NCBI RefSeq assembly: GCF_023700745.1
Contig: NZ_JAMPYG010000014.1
Coordinates: 22,600 to 86,599 of the forward strand
DNA: 64,000 bases
Direction of reading: 5' to 3'
Source of the DNA: Rhodoferax sp.
GTDB lineage: Bacteria > Pseudomonadota > Gammaproteobacteria > Burkholderiales > Burkholderiaceae_C
The position numbers and the translations under genes are program-made. The notes beneath the pieces are model-generated. The model saw only the letters and a list, made by a program, of their open reading frames with translations, did no database searches and was not told the origin of the DNA. Each line of letters begins with the position of its first letter. The first letter of the stretch is position 1. Shown piece by piece: positions 1 through 9,299 of this stretch.

Positions 1-2
1 AG

Positions 3-710
3 GCGCTCAGCGCCGCGCAGGCCGAGCAGGGCGTGGCCGGCTTTTCGTTGGCAGAAGCGCGCGCAGCCCTGGCCTGGGCCGAGCCCGCGGCAGCTGACCG
101 CCCCACGGGCCGCTGGGCGCTGAAGAGCCCGGTGGACGGGCAGGTGCTCAAGTTGTACCAGGACAGTGCTGTCACGGTGACGGCCGGCCAGCCTTTGCTC
201 GAGATTGGCAACACGGCAGCCATGGAAGCGGTGATTGATGTGCTGTCGGGTGAGGCGCGGCAGATTCAGCCTGGTGCGCCGGTGCAGTTGTCGCCGGGCA
301 GTGGCGCGCCGGACCTGGCTGGCCAGGTCGCACGCATCGAGCCGGTGGCGTTCACCAAGGTGTCGGCCCTGGGTATCGAAGAGCAACGCGTGAATGTGAT
401 CGTGAGCCTTGACACTGCGGCACCCGATGCGCAGCGTCTGGGCGATGGCTTTCGCATTGATGCCCGCATCACGCTGTTCAAGCAGGCCGATGCCCTGTTG
501 GTCGCCACCGCTGCCCTGGTGCGTGACGGTGCGCAGTGGCGTGTTTTTGTGGTGGAAGCAGGACGCGCCCGCGCCCGGGCGGTGCAACTCTTTGACCGCA
601 ACGCCGATGTGGCCTGGCTCAAAAGCGGCCTGCGCGAGGGCGAGACCGTGCTGCTTTACCCCGGCAGCATGATTGCCGACGGCCAGCCGGTGCGCTTGCG
701 CAACGAGTAG
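3..710 (+). CDS. Periplasmic adaptor (HlyD/RND membrane-fusion) protein, 5' truncated
   Basis: The reading frame is open from the window edge, so the N-terminus (signal peptide and first hairpin) is missing and the ATG/GTG codons inside are not the true start. The remaining ~235 residues contain the lipoyl half-motif (SPVDGQVLKLYQDSAVTV), a beta-barrel domain and a C-terminal membrane-proximal part ending GETVLLYPGSMIADGQPV. This is typical of the periplasmic adaptor subunits of efflux pumps or ABC exporters, which link an inner-membrane transporter to the outer membrane. The partner genes would lie to the left of the window. The substrate cannot be told. Confidence 0.8.
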   Translation, partial: ALSAAQAEQGVAGFSLAEARAALAWAEPAAADRPTGRWALKSPVDGQVLKLYQDSAVTVTAGQPLLEIGNTAAMEAVIDVLSGEARQIQPGAPVQLSPGSGAPDLAGQVARIEPVAFTKVSALGIEEQRVNVIVSLDTAAPDAQRLGDGFRIDARITLFKQADALLVATAALVRDGAQWRVFVVEAGRARARAVQLFDRNADVAWLKSGLREGETVLLYPGSMIADGQPVRLRNE

Positions 711-758
711 GCTGATGGCGCCTGCTTACAATCGCGCCAACCCCAGGAGTTGAACCCG

Positions 759-1328
759 ATGACTATCAAGAGCGATAAATGGATCCGCCGCATGGCCGAG
801 CAGCACGGCATGATCGAGCCCTTCGAACCAGGCCAGATCCGCCACGACACGGCTGGCAACAAAATCGTCAGTTATGGTACCAGCAGCTACGGTTATGACA
901 TTCGCTGCGCGCCCGAATTCAAGGTCTTCACCAACATCCACAGTACCGTGGTCGACCCCAAGAACTTTGACGAAAAAAGCTTTGTCGACTTCCACGATGA
1001 TGTCTGCATCATCCCGCCCAACAGCTTTGCGCTGGCGCGCACAGTGGAGTATTTCCGCATTCCGCGCAATGTGCTCACCATCTGCCTGGGCAAAAGCACA
1101 TACGCACGCTGCGGCATCATCGTCAACGTGACTCCGTTCGAGCCCGAGTGGGAAGGTTATGTGACGCTTGAGTTCTCCAACACCACACCCTTGCCGGCCA
1201 AGATTTACGCGGGTGAAGGCTGCGCCCAGGTGCTGTTTTTCGAGAGTGATGAAGTGTGTGAAACCAGCTACAAGGACCGCGGTGGCAAGTACCAGGGCCA
1301 GCGCGGTGTGACCCTGCCCAAGGCCTGA
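759..1328 (+). CDS. dcd: dCTP deaminase
   Basis: Deaminates dCTP to dUTP, the first step toward dUMP and dTTP. The 189-residue product is close to the usual family length and carries the family signature [18 protein letters not shown] and the C-terminal KYQGQRG segment. The ATG at 759 is chosen over an in-frame TTG at 750 because AGGAG lies at 745-749, nine bases upstream, and because the family begins MTIKSDKWI. It stands 48 bases after the adaptor gene and is followed closely by the metallopeptidase gene on the same strand. Confidence 0.96.
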   Translation: MTIKSDKWIRRMAEQHGMIEPFEPGQIRHDTAGNKIVSYGTSSYGYDIRCAPEFKVFTNIHSTVVDPKNFDEKSFVDFHDDVCIIPPNSFALARTVEYFRIPRNVLTICLGKSTYARCGIIVNVTPFEPEWEGYVTLEFSNTTPLPAKIYAGEGCAQVLFFESDEVCETSYKDRGGKYQGQRGVTLPKA

Positions 1329-1348
1329 GCAGCCAAAGTGCAAGTGCC

Positions 1349-2212
1349 ATGAAATGGGAAGGTAACCGCCAGTCGGACAACGTCGAGGATCGCCGCAGCG
1401 GCGGTGGTGGCCGCTTGGGCGGTCGTGGTATCGGCCTGGGTTCGGTGGTTATCGCGCTGGTGGTGTCGTATTTTCTTGGAATCAGCCCGATGACGGTGCT
1501 GAACCTGCTCAGCGGTGGGAGTTCAGAATTACAGAGCCAATCGGCACCAGCGCAAAAACCCCCGGCAGATGATCGTATGGCGGCGTTTGTGTCCACGGTG
1601 CTGGCCGACACGGAGGACGTTTGGAAAGCAGTCTTCACCCAGAGTGGGGCGACTTACCAGGAGCCCAAGCTGGTGCTGTTTCGCGGCATGACGTCCACCG
1701 CCTGCGGCCAGGGTCAGGCCGCGATGGGGCCGTTCTACTGCCCGGCAGACCAGAATATTTACATAGACCTCGGCTTTTACGAGACCCTGAAAAACCAGTT
1801 GGGCGCGCCTGGCGATTTTGCCCAGGCCTATGTGATTGCCCATGAGGTGGGTCACCATGTGCAAAACCTGATGGGCATCACCAGCAAAATGGAGCAGATG
1901 CGTGGCCGGGTCAGCCAGACCGAATACAACGCCCTGAGTGTGCGTCTGGAGTTGCAGGCGGATTGTTTGTCTGGTGTCTGGGCCAACCATGCGCAGGCGG
2001 CACGCCAGTTGCTGGAGCAGGGCGATGTGGAAGAAGCCATGAACGCCGCCGCCAGGATTGGCGATGATGCCTTGCAACGTGCCAGTGCCGGCCAGGTGGT
2101 GCCCGACAGTTTTACCCATGGCACCAGCGCACAGCGCCAGCGCTGGTTCGATGCGGGGCTGAAAAACGGCAGTGTCAAGGGGTGCGATACCTTCTCTGCG
2201 CGCCAATTGTGA
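1349..2212 (+). CDS. ypfJ: Neutral zinc metallopeptidase of the YpfJ (DUF2342-like) family
   Basis: A 287-residue protein with a charged N-terminus, one transmembrane segment (about residues 28-48) and a zinc-peptidase site HEVGHH at residues 165-170. A third-ligand region ELQADC lies about 35 residues further on. The topology suggests a membrane-anchored peptidase facing the periplasm. The motif MKWEGNRQSDNVEDRR at the start is typical of this family. The physiological substrate is not known to me. It follows dcd by 20 bases and may be cotranscribed. Confidence 0.88.
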   Translation: MKWEGNRQSDNVEDRRSGGGGRLGGRGIGLGSVVIALVVSYFLGISPMTVLNLLSGGSSELQSQSAPAQKPPADDRMAAFVSTVLADTEDVWKAVFTQSGATYQEPKLVLFRGMTSTACGQGQAAMGPFYCPADQNIYIDLGFYETLKNQLGAPGDFAQAYVIAHEVGHHVQNLMGITSKMEQMRGRVSQTEYNALSVRLELQADCLSGVWANHAQAARQLLEQGDVEEAMNAAARIGDDALQRASAGQVVPDSFTHGTSAQRQRWFDAGLKNGSVKGCDTFSARQL

Positions 2213-2296
2213 GCGTTGTAGGATAATAGTGTCTTTGTCCCCTGCCTTGGGGACAGTTCCAGCTATCGGATCGATAGCATCTGAACCTGGCATTGA

Positions 2297-3778
2297 ATGA
2301 CCGATTTGACCCCTGAATTTTCCGCTGAACTGACCTCTGACACCCCCATCATGGCCTTTGCCCAATTGCAACTGGCCGCACCTCTGGCCCGCGCGGTGGC
2401 CGAGATGGGTTACGAGACCATGACCCCGATCCAGGCCCAGGCCATCCCCGTGGTGCTGCAGGGCCGCGATGTGATGGGTGCCGCACAAACCGGCACCGGC
2501 AAAACGGCAGCCTTTGCCCTGCCGCTGATGCAGCGCATGCTCAAGCACGAAAACGCCTCGACCTCGCCTGCGCGCCACCCGGTGCGCGCGCTGGTGCTGC
2601 TGCCCACGCGTGAACTGGCCGTGCAGGTGGCCGAGCAGGTTGAGCTGTACGGCAAGTACACCAATTTGCGCAGTGCGGTGGTGTTTGGCGGCATGGATAT
2701 GAAGCCGCAGACCATCGAGCTGAAAAAGGGCGTCGAGGTGCTGGTGGCCACGCCCGGGCGCCTACTGGACCACATTGAAGCCAAGAATGCGGTGCTGAAC
2801 CAGGTCGAATACGTGGTGCTCGACGAAGCCGACCGCATGCTCGACATCGGCTTTTTGCCAGACCTGCAGCGCATTCTGAGCTACCTGCCCAAGCAGCGTA
2901 TCACCCTGCTTTTTTCTGCCACTTTCTCACCCGAAATCAAGCGCCTTGCCAGCAGCTACCTGCAGGACCCGGTCACGATTGAAGTGGCGCGCTCCAATGC
3001 CACGGCGTCCACTGTCGAGCAGCATTTCTACAGCGTCGAGGGTGACGACAAGCGCCGCGCACTGCACCAGATCCTGCGTGAACGCGGCATGAAACAGGCG
3101 TTCGTGTTTGTCAACAGCAAGCTCGGCTGTGCCAGGCTGGCGCGGTCGCTGGAGCGTGAAGGCCTCAAAACCACCGCTTTGCATGGTGACAAGAGCCAGG
3201 ATGAGCGCCTGAAAGCACTCGAAGCCTTCAAAAGCGGTGAGGTCGACCTGCTGGTCTGTACCGACGTGGCCGCCCGCGGGCTCGACATCAAGGATGTGCC
3301 GGCGGTGTTCAACTTTGATATTCCGTTTCACGCCGAAGACTATGTGCACCGCATTGGCCGCACCGGCCGTGCTGGCGCGGCGGGGCTGGCGGTGACGTTT
3401 GTCGCCAAGAGCGACTTGCGCCTGATGACCGATATCGAGAAGCTGATCAAGACCAAGATCGAGCTTGAACCCCTGTCGTTCGAAGAAGACCTGCCTGACA
3501 TCCGCAAGCAGGGTCACATCAACGATGGCCGCCGACTCTACCGTGAAGACGGGAGCGACCAGCGCCGACCAGAGGATTTTGCCCGCGGCCAGCGTTCCGA
3601 ACATCGGCGCAGTCGCCCTGCACCGCTGGATCCGTTCTTTGAGAAACCGTACGAACCCTCGTTGCCGCCAGAAGCCGCCCCCGCTTGGGAAGCAGCCGCT
3701 GTGCGCCCAGGTGTGCGCACCATTTCCAGCAACATCAAACCCAAGCGCAAGGTCGCCGCGCTGTTTCAGGCCGCCTGA
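2297..3778 (+). CDS. rhlE: DEAD-box ATP-dependent RNA helicase, RhlE-like
   Basis: ATP-dependent RNA helicase of 493 residues acting in RNA remodelling, ribosome assembly or mRNA decay. The full motif series is visible: Q motif near residue 45, motif I AQTGTGKT at 63-70, PTRELA, GG, TPGRLLD, DEAD (about 176), SAT, then domain 2 with FVNSK, HGDKSQDER, TDVAARGLD and HRIGRTGRAG. A basic, proline-rich tail of about 100 residues follows and probably gives RNA binding. The 84-base gap upstream of the ATG has no strong ribosome site visible. It is convergent with apaH, ten bases apart. Confidence 0.93.
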   Translation: MTDLTPEFSAELTSDTPIMAFAQLQLAAPLARAVAEMGYETMTPIQAQAIPVVLQGRDVMGAAQTGTGKTAAFALPLMQRMLKHENASTSPARHPVRALVLLPTRELAVQVAEQVELYGKYTNLRSAVVFGGMDMKPQTIELKKGVEVLVATPGRLLDHIEAKNAVLNQVEYVVLDEADRMLDIGFLPDLQRILSYLPKQRITLLFSATFSPEIKRLASSYLQDPVTIEVARSNATASTVEQHFYSVEGDDKRRALHQILRERGMKQAFVFVNSKLGCARLARSLEREGLKTTALHGDKSQDERLKALEAFKSGEVDLLVCTDVAARGLDIKDVPAVFNFDIPFHAEDYVHRIGRTGRAGAAGLAVTFVAKSDLRLMTDIEKLIKTKIELEPLSFEEDLPDIRKQGHINDGRRLYREDGSDQRRPEDFARGQRSEHRRSRPAPLDPFFEKPYEPSLPPEAAPAWEAAAVRPGVRTISSNIKPKRKVAALFQAA

Positions 3779-3788
3779 TCACCAGGGG

Positions 3789-4643
3789 TCACAGGCCCGG
3801 TTTTTGGGCCTGCTCGCACTTCACCTGGATCAGTTCATGCGTTGGCGTGCCGGTGCCCAGTTTCAGTGCACTCAAGTGCCCGCCCCAGACGCAACCGGAA
3901 TCCAGCGCGAACAAATCGTCGCGGCCCAACCAGCCCAGGGTTGACCAGTGGCCAAAAGCCACCGTGACATCGCGGGTCTTGCGTCCTGGTACGTCATACC
4001 AGGGCAGGTAACCGGCCGGAGCGGCGTGGGCGCCGTCACTGGTCTCGAATTCCATTACCCCTTCGGCGGTGCAAAAACGCAGCCGCGTCAAGGCGTTCAC
4101 AATCATCCGCAAGCGGTCAATGCCCTGCAATGCATCGTCCCACCGGTTCGGGCTGTTGCCGTACATCTGCTGCAAAAAGTCGCCCAGGACAGGGCCTCGT
4201 AACACGGCTTCAAACTCACCGGCCAGCGCCATGGTCTGGCTGGCAGTCCATGTCGGCAGCACGCCGGCATGCACCATCAGGTACGAATGGTTTTGCTGTT
4301 CCAGCAAAAATGCCATGCGCTGCTGGCGCAGCCAGGCCAGCATGGCTTCACGGTCGGGCGCCTGTAGCACACTGTCCAGCGTGTCCTTGCGGCTCGGCCT
4401 GCGCGCCCCCACAGCCGCCGCCAGCAAATGCAGATCATGGTTGCCGAGCAGGCACTGCGCCGAGGCGCCAAAACCCATCAGGCGTCGTAGCACGCTCGCT
4501 GAATCGGGGCCACGGTTGACCAGATCCCCCAGAAAGTAGAGTGTGTCGCGACTGGGCGAGAAAGAAATTTTGTTCAATAGACGTTGCAATGCGTTGTCGC
4601 AGCCTTGCACGTCGCCAATCATGTAAAGTGCCATGGTGTTCAT
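3789..4643 (-). CDS. apaH: Bis(5'-nucleosyl)-tetraphosphatase, symmetrical
   Basis: Hydrolyses diadenosine tetraphosphate to two ADP, controlling stress alarmone levels and RNA cap removal. The metallophosphoesterase motifs are in order: GDVQG near the start, LGDLVNRGPDS, LGNHDLH, and the C-terminal ALDSGCVWGGHLSALKL that marks ApaH. The start may be at 4643 or, more like the family (MALYMIGDVQG), at 4634. Neither has a strong ribosome site. Only 15 bases separate this start from the divergent gene at 4659. The 3' end contains an inverted repeat (CAGGCCC/GGGCCTG, 3792-3812) shared with the end of the convergent helicase gene. Confidence 0.95.
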   Translation of the reverse strand: MNTMALYMIGDVQGCDNALQRLLNKISFSPSRDTLYFLGDLVNRGPDSASVLRRLMGFGASAQCLLGNHDLHLLAAAVGARRPSRKDTLDSVLQAPDREAMLAWLRQQRMAFLLEQQNHSYLMVHAGVLPTWTASQTMALAGEFEAVLRGPVLGDFLQQMYGNSPNRWDDALQGIDRLRMIVNALTRLRFCTAEGVMEFETSDGAHAAPAGYLPWYDVPGRKTRDVTVAFGHWSTLGWLGRDDLFALDSGCVWGGHLSALKLGTGTPTHELIQVKCEQAQKPGL

Positions 4644-4658
4644 TGTCGTTTGTGATGC

Positions 4659-5966
4659 ATGGAAATTTTGCTGATTATTTTTTTGACGCTGCTCAATGGT
4701 GTTTTTGCCATGTCGGAACTGGCGCTGGCCGCGAGTCGCAAATCGCGTCTCAATGCCATGACCGAAGCAGGCGACAAAGGCGCAGAGGCAGCGCTGACGC
4801 TGCTGGACAACCCGAACCAGTTTTTATCGACGGTGCAGGTGGGCATTACCTCGATTGGGGTGCTCAACGGCATCGTCGGCGAGGCTGCGTTCAGTGACGG
4901 GCTGGCCGACTGGCTGCAGGGCTGGGGTATGGCCGAGAAGGGGGCTGCCTTTGCCGCCACAGCGCTGGTTGTGACGCTTATCACCTACACCACCATTATT
5001 TTTGGCGAACTGGTGCCCAAACGTATTGGTCAGCTGCATCCGGAATTGGTATCGCGCTGGGTGTCACGGCCCATGTTGTGGCTGGCGCGTGCCGCCGGGC
5101 CGTTTGTCAAATTGCTCTCGGGATCGACGGCCACCATGTTGACGCTACTGCGCATCGACACCAATGCGGTGCGTGCCATGACCGAGGAAGAAATTTCTGC
5201 CAGCCTGGAAGAAGGTGTGGACGCCGGTGTGATCGAACAGCACGAACACCAGATGGTGCAAAACGTGTTTGGCCTTGATGACCGGCCTCTGACCTCACTG
5301 ATGGTGCCGCGCGCCGAGGTCGATTGGCTCGATGCCGGCATCAGCGTGGCGCAAGGCTTGCAAAAAGTGGGTGCCGATGGTGCCCAGCGCGCCCATTCCT
5401 GGTATCCGGTGTGTCGCGGCTCGATGGACGATGTGGTGGGCAAGATCAGTGTGGCCCACATGCTGGCGCTGGGGAGGGAGGCGCCGGGCACGCTCGAAGA
5501 CTATGTGACCACGGCCGTGTTTGTCCCCGAAACCCTCAGCGGCATGGCCTTGTTGGAGCAGTTCCGTGCCAAGGTCGGCCGCCTGGTGCTGGTGGTGGAC
5601 GAATACGGCGTGGTGCAGGGCCTGCTCACGCCCCATGACCTGCTGGAAGCCATCACCGGCGAGCTGCAACCCAGTGCCAAAACCGAGGCCTGGGCGGTGC
5701 AGCGCGATGATGGCAGCTGGCTGCTCGACGGCATGATGCCGGTCAGCGAACTCAAGGCCCGGCTCGGCATGGATGAACTGCCGCTGGAAGAACGTGGCCG
5801 ATACAACACGCTGGCCGGATTGCTGATGGCGGTGAGCGGCCACATGCCGGTCACGGGCGAGAAAATTGCCTGCGAAGACTGGTTATTCGAGGTGGTGGAC
5901 CTGGACGGCAAGCGGGTCGACAAGGTGCTGGCCACCCGTGCGCCCGACTCCGGCCAGGACGGCTGA
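4659..5966 (+). CDS. Hemolysin-family membrane protein (CNNM/DUF21 + CBS pair + CorC_HlyC)
   Basis: A 435-residue integral membrane protein with an N-terminal DUF21/CNNM domain (several hydrophobic segments in residues 1-150), a cytoplasmic CBS-domain pair (about 200-330; MVPRAEVDWLDA and LVVDEYGVVQGLLT are recognisable) and a C-terminal CorC/HlyC transporter-associated domain. Members of this family are linked to magnesium/cobalt handling in membranes. The hemolysin name is historical. Its ATG lies 15 bases from the divergent apaH start, so the two promoters must overlap or lie inside the genes. Confidence 0.9.
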   Translation: MEILLIIFLTLLNGVFAMSELALAASRKSRLNAMTEAGDKGAEAALTLLDNPNQFLSTVQVGITSIGVLNGIVGEAAFSDGLADWLQGWGMAEKGAAFAATALVVTLITYTTIIFGELVPKRIGQLHPELVSRWVSRPMLWLARAAGPFVKLLSGSTATMLTLLRIDTNAVRAMTEEEISASLEEGVDAGVIEQHEHQMVQNVFGLDDRPLTSLMVPRAEVDWLDAGISVAQGLQKVGADGAQRAHSWYPVCRGSMDDVVGKISVAHMLALGREAPGTLEDYVTTAVFVPETLSGMALLEQFRAKVGRLVLVVDEYGVVQGLLTPHDLLEAITGELQPSAKTEAWAVQRDDGSWLLDGMMPVSELKARLGMDELPLEERGRYNTLAGLLMAVSGHMPVTGEKIACEDWLFEVVDLDGKRVDKVLATRAPDSGQDG

Positions 5967-5976
5967 CCAGGTTGGT

Positions 5977-6747
5977 TCAGGCTTTGCCGCTGATGCGGTA
6001 AGCCAGCAGCCCGAGCCATTCATGCAAGGCAAGCTTCCATTTTCTTGCCCCTTTGTCCATGCTGTACTGCGTCCAGGGTGTTTGTTGACCGGTGCGAAAG
6101 TCCACCGGGCAGGGGGTCACGTTCCAGCCGGTTTTGCTGAAGGTGGCTATGGCGCGCGGCATGTGCCAGGCCGACGTCATCAGCAGCCAGGGCTGCCCCG
6201 GGTTGACGCCGGGCACGGTTTTACCCAGCAGTGCGTTTTCGAACGTGGTGCGCGAGGCCGACTCGTACAGCAGCTGCCGGGGAGGGATGCCCTGGCTGGC
6301 AAAAAACTGCCCGGCACGCGCGGCCTCTGACAGGCCGTTGCCAAACAGCTCACCTTCGCCGCCGGTGAACAGCACCCGCAAGCCGGACTGCCTGCGCAGC
6401 AGCGGCAGTACCTCGGTCATGCGCTCGGCGGCTTCATTGAGCGCGCTTTGGCCGTGGTGTGTCCAGACATAAGCAGATTCGAGCGCGCCGCCCAGCACCA
6501 CGATACCGGCGTAGGCCTTCAAGTCTGCATTGCCTGGCAGGGCCGGGTAGTGGGTCTCCAGTCGCCTGAGCAGCGCATCTGGCAGCGGCTCCCAGCCGAT
6601 CAGCAACAACAGGGTGATAGCCGTCCAGCCCAGGCGCCGACTCCATCGGGGACGCTGACCCACGTACAGCACGGCCGCCAGCATCAATAGCGCCACCCAG
6701 GCCAGTGGCTGGGTCAGAAACGCCAGCAATTTCGCGGCTATGAACAT
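5977..6747 (-). CDS. YdcF family (DUF218) membrane protein
   Basis: Product of about 256 residues beginning MFIAAKLLAFLTQPL, with two N-terminal transmembrane segments followed by the DUF218 domain (IVVLGGALES, RVLFTGGEGE, ESASRTTFENA, LLMTSAWHMPRA). Relatives such as ElyC/SanA act in envelope maintenance, but a specific reaction is not established for this one. The ATG at 6747 gives the natural membrane start. Upstream in-frame codons to 6807 are less likely because they overlap the preceding gene. It follows the methyltransferase-like gene by ten bases on the same strand, so the two probably form a small operon. Confidence 0.85.
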   Translation of the reverse strand: MFIAAKLLAFLTQPLAWVALLMLAAVLYVGQRPRWSRRLGWTAITLLLLIGWEPLPDALLRRLETHYPALPGNADLKAYAGIVVLGGALESAYVWTHHGQSALNEAAERMTEVLPLLRRQSGLRVLFTGGEGELFGNGLSEAARAGQFFASQGIPPRQLLYESASRTTFENALLGKTVPGVNPGQPWLLMTSAWHMPRAIATFSKTGWNVTPCPVDFRTGQQTPWTQYSMDKGARKWKLALHEWLGLLAYRISGKA

Positions 6748-6757
6748 GCTTGGTTTG

Positions 6758-7210
6758 TTACAAAAGAAACGGAATAAAGCGGCGGGTACGCGCCATGTAG
6801 TGCGCATAGGACGGATGCAGCGCCGCCATCCAGCGTTCTTCCAGCAGCGCCTTGACCAGCAACACCAGCGACAAAACCGCCCAGAGCAGCCAGGCCAGCA
6901 CAGAACCCAGTGCCAGTGCGCAGGCCAGGCCCAGCAAGCTCACCGCCGTGTACATGGGATGGCGAATCCAGCGGTAGGGGCCATGCGCGATCAGCTTGCC
7001 GTCAGCGCGCGGGGCCGGGTGGATGTTGAAGTTGCCGGGCCGGTTGGCCAGCAGCGCCCACAAGCCGACCCCCCCGCTCAAGCCAATTGCCAACCATGCC
7101 CATGCCTGGTGTGGCTGTTGCACAAGCTTTGGGGCGGCCAACAGGACGAGTGCCCCCAGGGCGCCAAACTGAAGGGCCACAAGCAAGGTGCCAAGGGTGT
7201 GAGGTTTCAT
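6758..7210 (-). CDS. Isoprenylcysteine carboxyl methyltransferase-like membrane protein
   Basis: A 150-residue integral membrane protein of the ICMT/PEMT-like methyltransferase group, starting MKPHTLGTLLVAL. Four hydrophobic segments and the conserved HGPYRWIRHPMY motif (S-adenosylmethionine and substrate region) followed by EERW near the C-terminus are seen. Bacterial members methylate unknown lipid or small-molecule substrates; the eukaryotic isoprenylcysteine role should not be assumed. The ATG at 7210 fits the first membrane segment. It is the upstream partner of the DUF218 gene. Confidence 0.83.
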   Translation of the reverse strand: MKPHTLGTLLVALQFGALGALVLLAAPKLVQQPHQAWAWLAIGLSGGVGLWALLANRPGNFNIHPAPRADGKLIAHGPYRWIRHPMYTAVSLLGLACALALGSVLAWLLWAVLSLVLLVKALLEERWMAALHPSYAHYMARTRRFIPFLL

Positions 7211-7293
7211 GTACGTGCGCCAGGTTGGAAGGATGCTTTGCTTGAAATGCAAATGTTGGTACTGTAATGTCCTTGCACGATCAGAATGGCACC

Positions 7294-7824
7294 ATGAACT
7301 CTGGCAAACCTCCTGTTGTCCCAACCCAGCGGCTTTTTTTGGCGCTCTGGCCTGACGAAGCCACCCGCGGGCAACTGGCAGCGCATGCAAATCAATGGAT
7401 ATGGCCGCCGGGCTGTATCCGATACGCACCGGCAGACTGGCATGCCACCCTGCATTTCATCGGCGATGTGGCCACTGAAAAAGCAGCAGCGATTGCCGCC
7501 TGTGCTGTGGTGCCGTTCCAGCCTTTCGAGCTGGTTTTGGACCAGCCCAGACTTTGGGACCACGGTCTGGCGGTATTGTGTGCACCGGTCGTTCCCATGT
7601 CGCTGCGACTCTTGCACGATCGGCTCGGCCATGCACTTGACGGGCTTGCGCAGGCGCTTGATCCCCGGCCCTATGTGGTCCATGTCACACTGGCGCGCCA
7701 TGCCGCTGCGGCGATTGCACCCGCCGTATTGGCGCCCGTGCGGTGGCCGGTGCGGGGTTTTTCGCTGGTGGTCTCGACCGGGCTTCAGGCGCCACGCTAC
7801 CGGGTGATTCGGCAGTACCCATGA
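7294..7824 (+). CDS. thpR: RNA 2',3'-cyclic phosphodiesterase (2H family)
   Basis: A 2H phosphoesterase of about 176 residues that opens 2',3'-cyclic phosphate ends on RNA. The two catalytic motifs are HATL (residues about 52-55) and HVTL (about 130-133), separated as expected for the LigT/ThpR fold. RLFLALWPDE at the N-terminus is typical. Two starts are possible, 7267 and 7294. 7294 is preferred because family proteins begin close to RLFLALWP. It is convergent with the fatty-acid synthase homologue that ends 12 bases away. Confidence 0.9.
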   Translation: MNSGKPPVVPTQRLFLALWPDEATRGQLAAHANQWIWPPGCIRYAPADWHATLHFIGDVATEKAAAIAACAVVPFQPFELVLDQPRLWDHGLAVLCAPVVPMSLRLLHDRLGHALDGLAQALDPRPYVVHVTLARHAAAAIAPAVLAPVRWPVRGFSLVVSTGLQAPRYRVIRQYP

Positions 7825-7836
7825 CGACTGGATGTC

Positions 7837-9075
7837 TCATCCGTACATGTAGGCGCGTGACCAGGGCGTCGGGTTCAGCTCTGCGCGGGTGCCTGCCTTG
7901 CAGGCCAGCACCTGGTAGAGCGACACCCAGTTTTGTGTAAACGCATGGGCGCAGCCGGCGAGGTAAATGCGCCAGACCCGGTAGGTGGTTTCGCTCACCA
8001 GCGCGCGAATGGCTTCCTGCTGGCGCTCATAGTTGTCCGACCAGCACGCCAGCGTGCGCGCGTAGTGGCGGCGCAGGCACTCCACGTCAAGCGCTTCCAG
8101 CCTGGCGCTCTGCATGTCCTGGAGCGCCAGGCCGATGTGTGGCAGTTCGCCGTTCGGGAAGACATATTTCTCAATGAAGCTCGCAGCCCCCAGCGGCGCG
8201 GCACCACTGCCGGGGTCGGTGGAAGTGATGCCATGGTTCAGTACCAGGCCACCGTCCTTCAGGAGCGCGTTGATGCGCGTGAAGTACTCCGTCAGGTGGT
8301 TCAGCCCCACATGCTCGAACATGCCGATTGAGGTGATCTTGTCAAATTGGCCATCACCTGCAGCGATGTCGCGGTAGTCCTGCAACCGGATCTCGACCTG
8401 GCCTGCCAGGCCGGCCTGCGCCACGCGCACGCACGCCAGCGTGTATTGGTTTTTGGACAGGGTGACACCGATCACCCTGGCGCCGTATTTTTGCGCGGCA
8501 CGTATCGCCAGCGCGCCCCAGCCGCAGCCGATGTCCAGCAGGCGCTCGCCCGGCTTGAGCATGAGCTTGCCCAGGATGTGATCGAGCTTGGCGTTCTGGG
8601 CTGCTTCCAGCGACTCGGTCTGGGTCGGAAAGTAGGCGCAGGAGTAGACCATGTCATCGCCCAGCCACAGGCGATAGAAGTCGTTGGAGACGTCGTAATG
8701 GTGTGCAATGGCGTGGGCGTCCCTGCCCCGGTCATGGCGCAGGGCGCTGAACAGGCGGCCAAAACGGCCACGCATGGGCACCCCATGTTGTGCCAGGCTG
8801 GCCGCCACTTCGACAATATCGGCTGCCTGCCCCAGCACGTCGAAGTGGCCCTTGACATAGCCCTCGGCCAGATTGTCCAGGCTGGGCGGCACAAAAAACC
8901 GCAGCGCGCCCGGACTCAGCACCTTGACCGTCACCGTGGGCTGCGGCCCCAGGTCATGCTGCATGCCGTTCCAGAGCGTCAGGCGCAGGGGTATCTCTGA
9001 CGCAGGTGTCAGCCTTGCCAGGTAATGGGCGATCCGGTGGTGCTCGGTGTCCAGGCGGTCGGCATGGGCGCCCAT
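7837..9075 (-). CDS. cfa: Cyclopropane-fatty-acyl-phospholipid synthase family protein
   Basis: SAM-dependent enzyme of about 412 residues that adds a methylene bridge to double bonds of membrane phospholipid acyl chains, or a close methyltransferase relative. LDIGCGWGALAIRAA is the SAM-binding loop. HHYDVSNDFYRLWLGDDMVYSCAYF and MFEHVGLNHLTEYF are hallmark segments. The ATG at 9075 is preferred to codons upstream: it overlaps (TGATG) the stop of a short ORF with a strong ribosome site, which suggests translational coupling. An in-frame extension to 9153 exists but has no ribosome site. Confidence 0.88.
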   Translation of the reverse strand: MGAHADRLDTEHHRIAHYLARLTPASEIPLRLTLWNGMQHDLGPQPTVTVKVLSPGALRFFVPPSLDNLAEGYVKGHFDVLGQAADIVEVAASLAQHGVPMRGRFGRLFSALRHDRGRDAHAIAHHYDVSNDFYRLWLGDDMVYSCAYFPTQTESLEAAQNAKLDHILGKLMLKPGERLLDIGCGWGALAIRAAQKYGARVIGVTLSKNQYTLACVRVAQAGLAGQVEIRLQDYRDIAAGDGQFDKITSIGMFEHVGLNHLTEYFTRINALLKDGGLVLNHGITSTDPGSGAAPLGAASFIEKYVFPNGELPHIGLALQDMQSARLEALDVECLRRHYARTLACWSDNYERQQEAIRALVSETTYRVWRIYLAGCAHAFTQNWVSLYQVLACKAGTRAELNPTPWSRAYMYG

Positions 9076-9131
9076 CAAACCCGCTCCAGGATTGCAGCGA
9101 TCAGCGTCAGAATAACTTTGTGTCGATTCAT
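9075..9131 (-). CDS. Short leader ORF (18 residues) in front of the cfa-like gene
   Basis: A minus-strand ORF reading MNRHKVILTLIAAILERV begins five bases after a good AGGAG (plus-strand 9137-9141). Its TGA shares its A with the ATG of the cfa-like gene. It has no recognised homology. The layout is that of a translated leader whose ribosomes restart on the downstream gene. It could instead be the chance product of a misjudged start, since the fatty-acid synthase frame is also open upstream. Confidence 0.4.
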   Translation of the reverse strand: MNRHKVILTLIAAILERV

Positions 9132-9299
9132 GATCACTCCTGCTCTGCGGCATGGTGTGTTGCTATGCCAAGGGACGGGATGCTAAAACGCCCACACGGG
9201 CACAAATTGCGAATTGTCATTGGTGCTTCAACTGGGCGGCGTAGTCTTGCGGTTTCAGACGTTACCGTTTGAAGGGTGCAAATTGGACAAGAAACAAAG

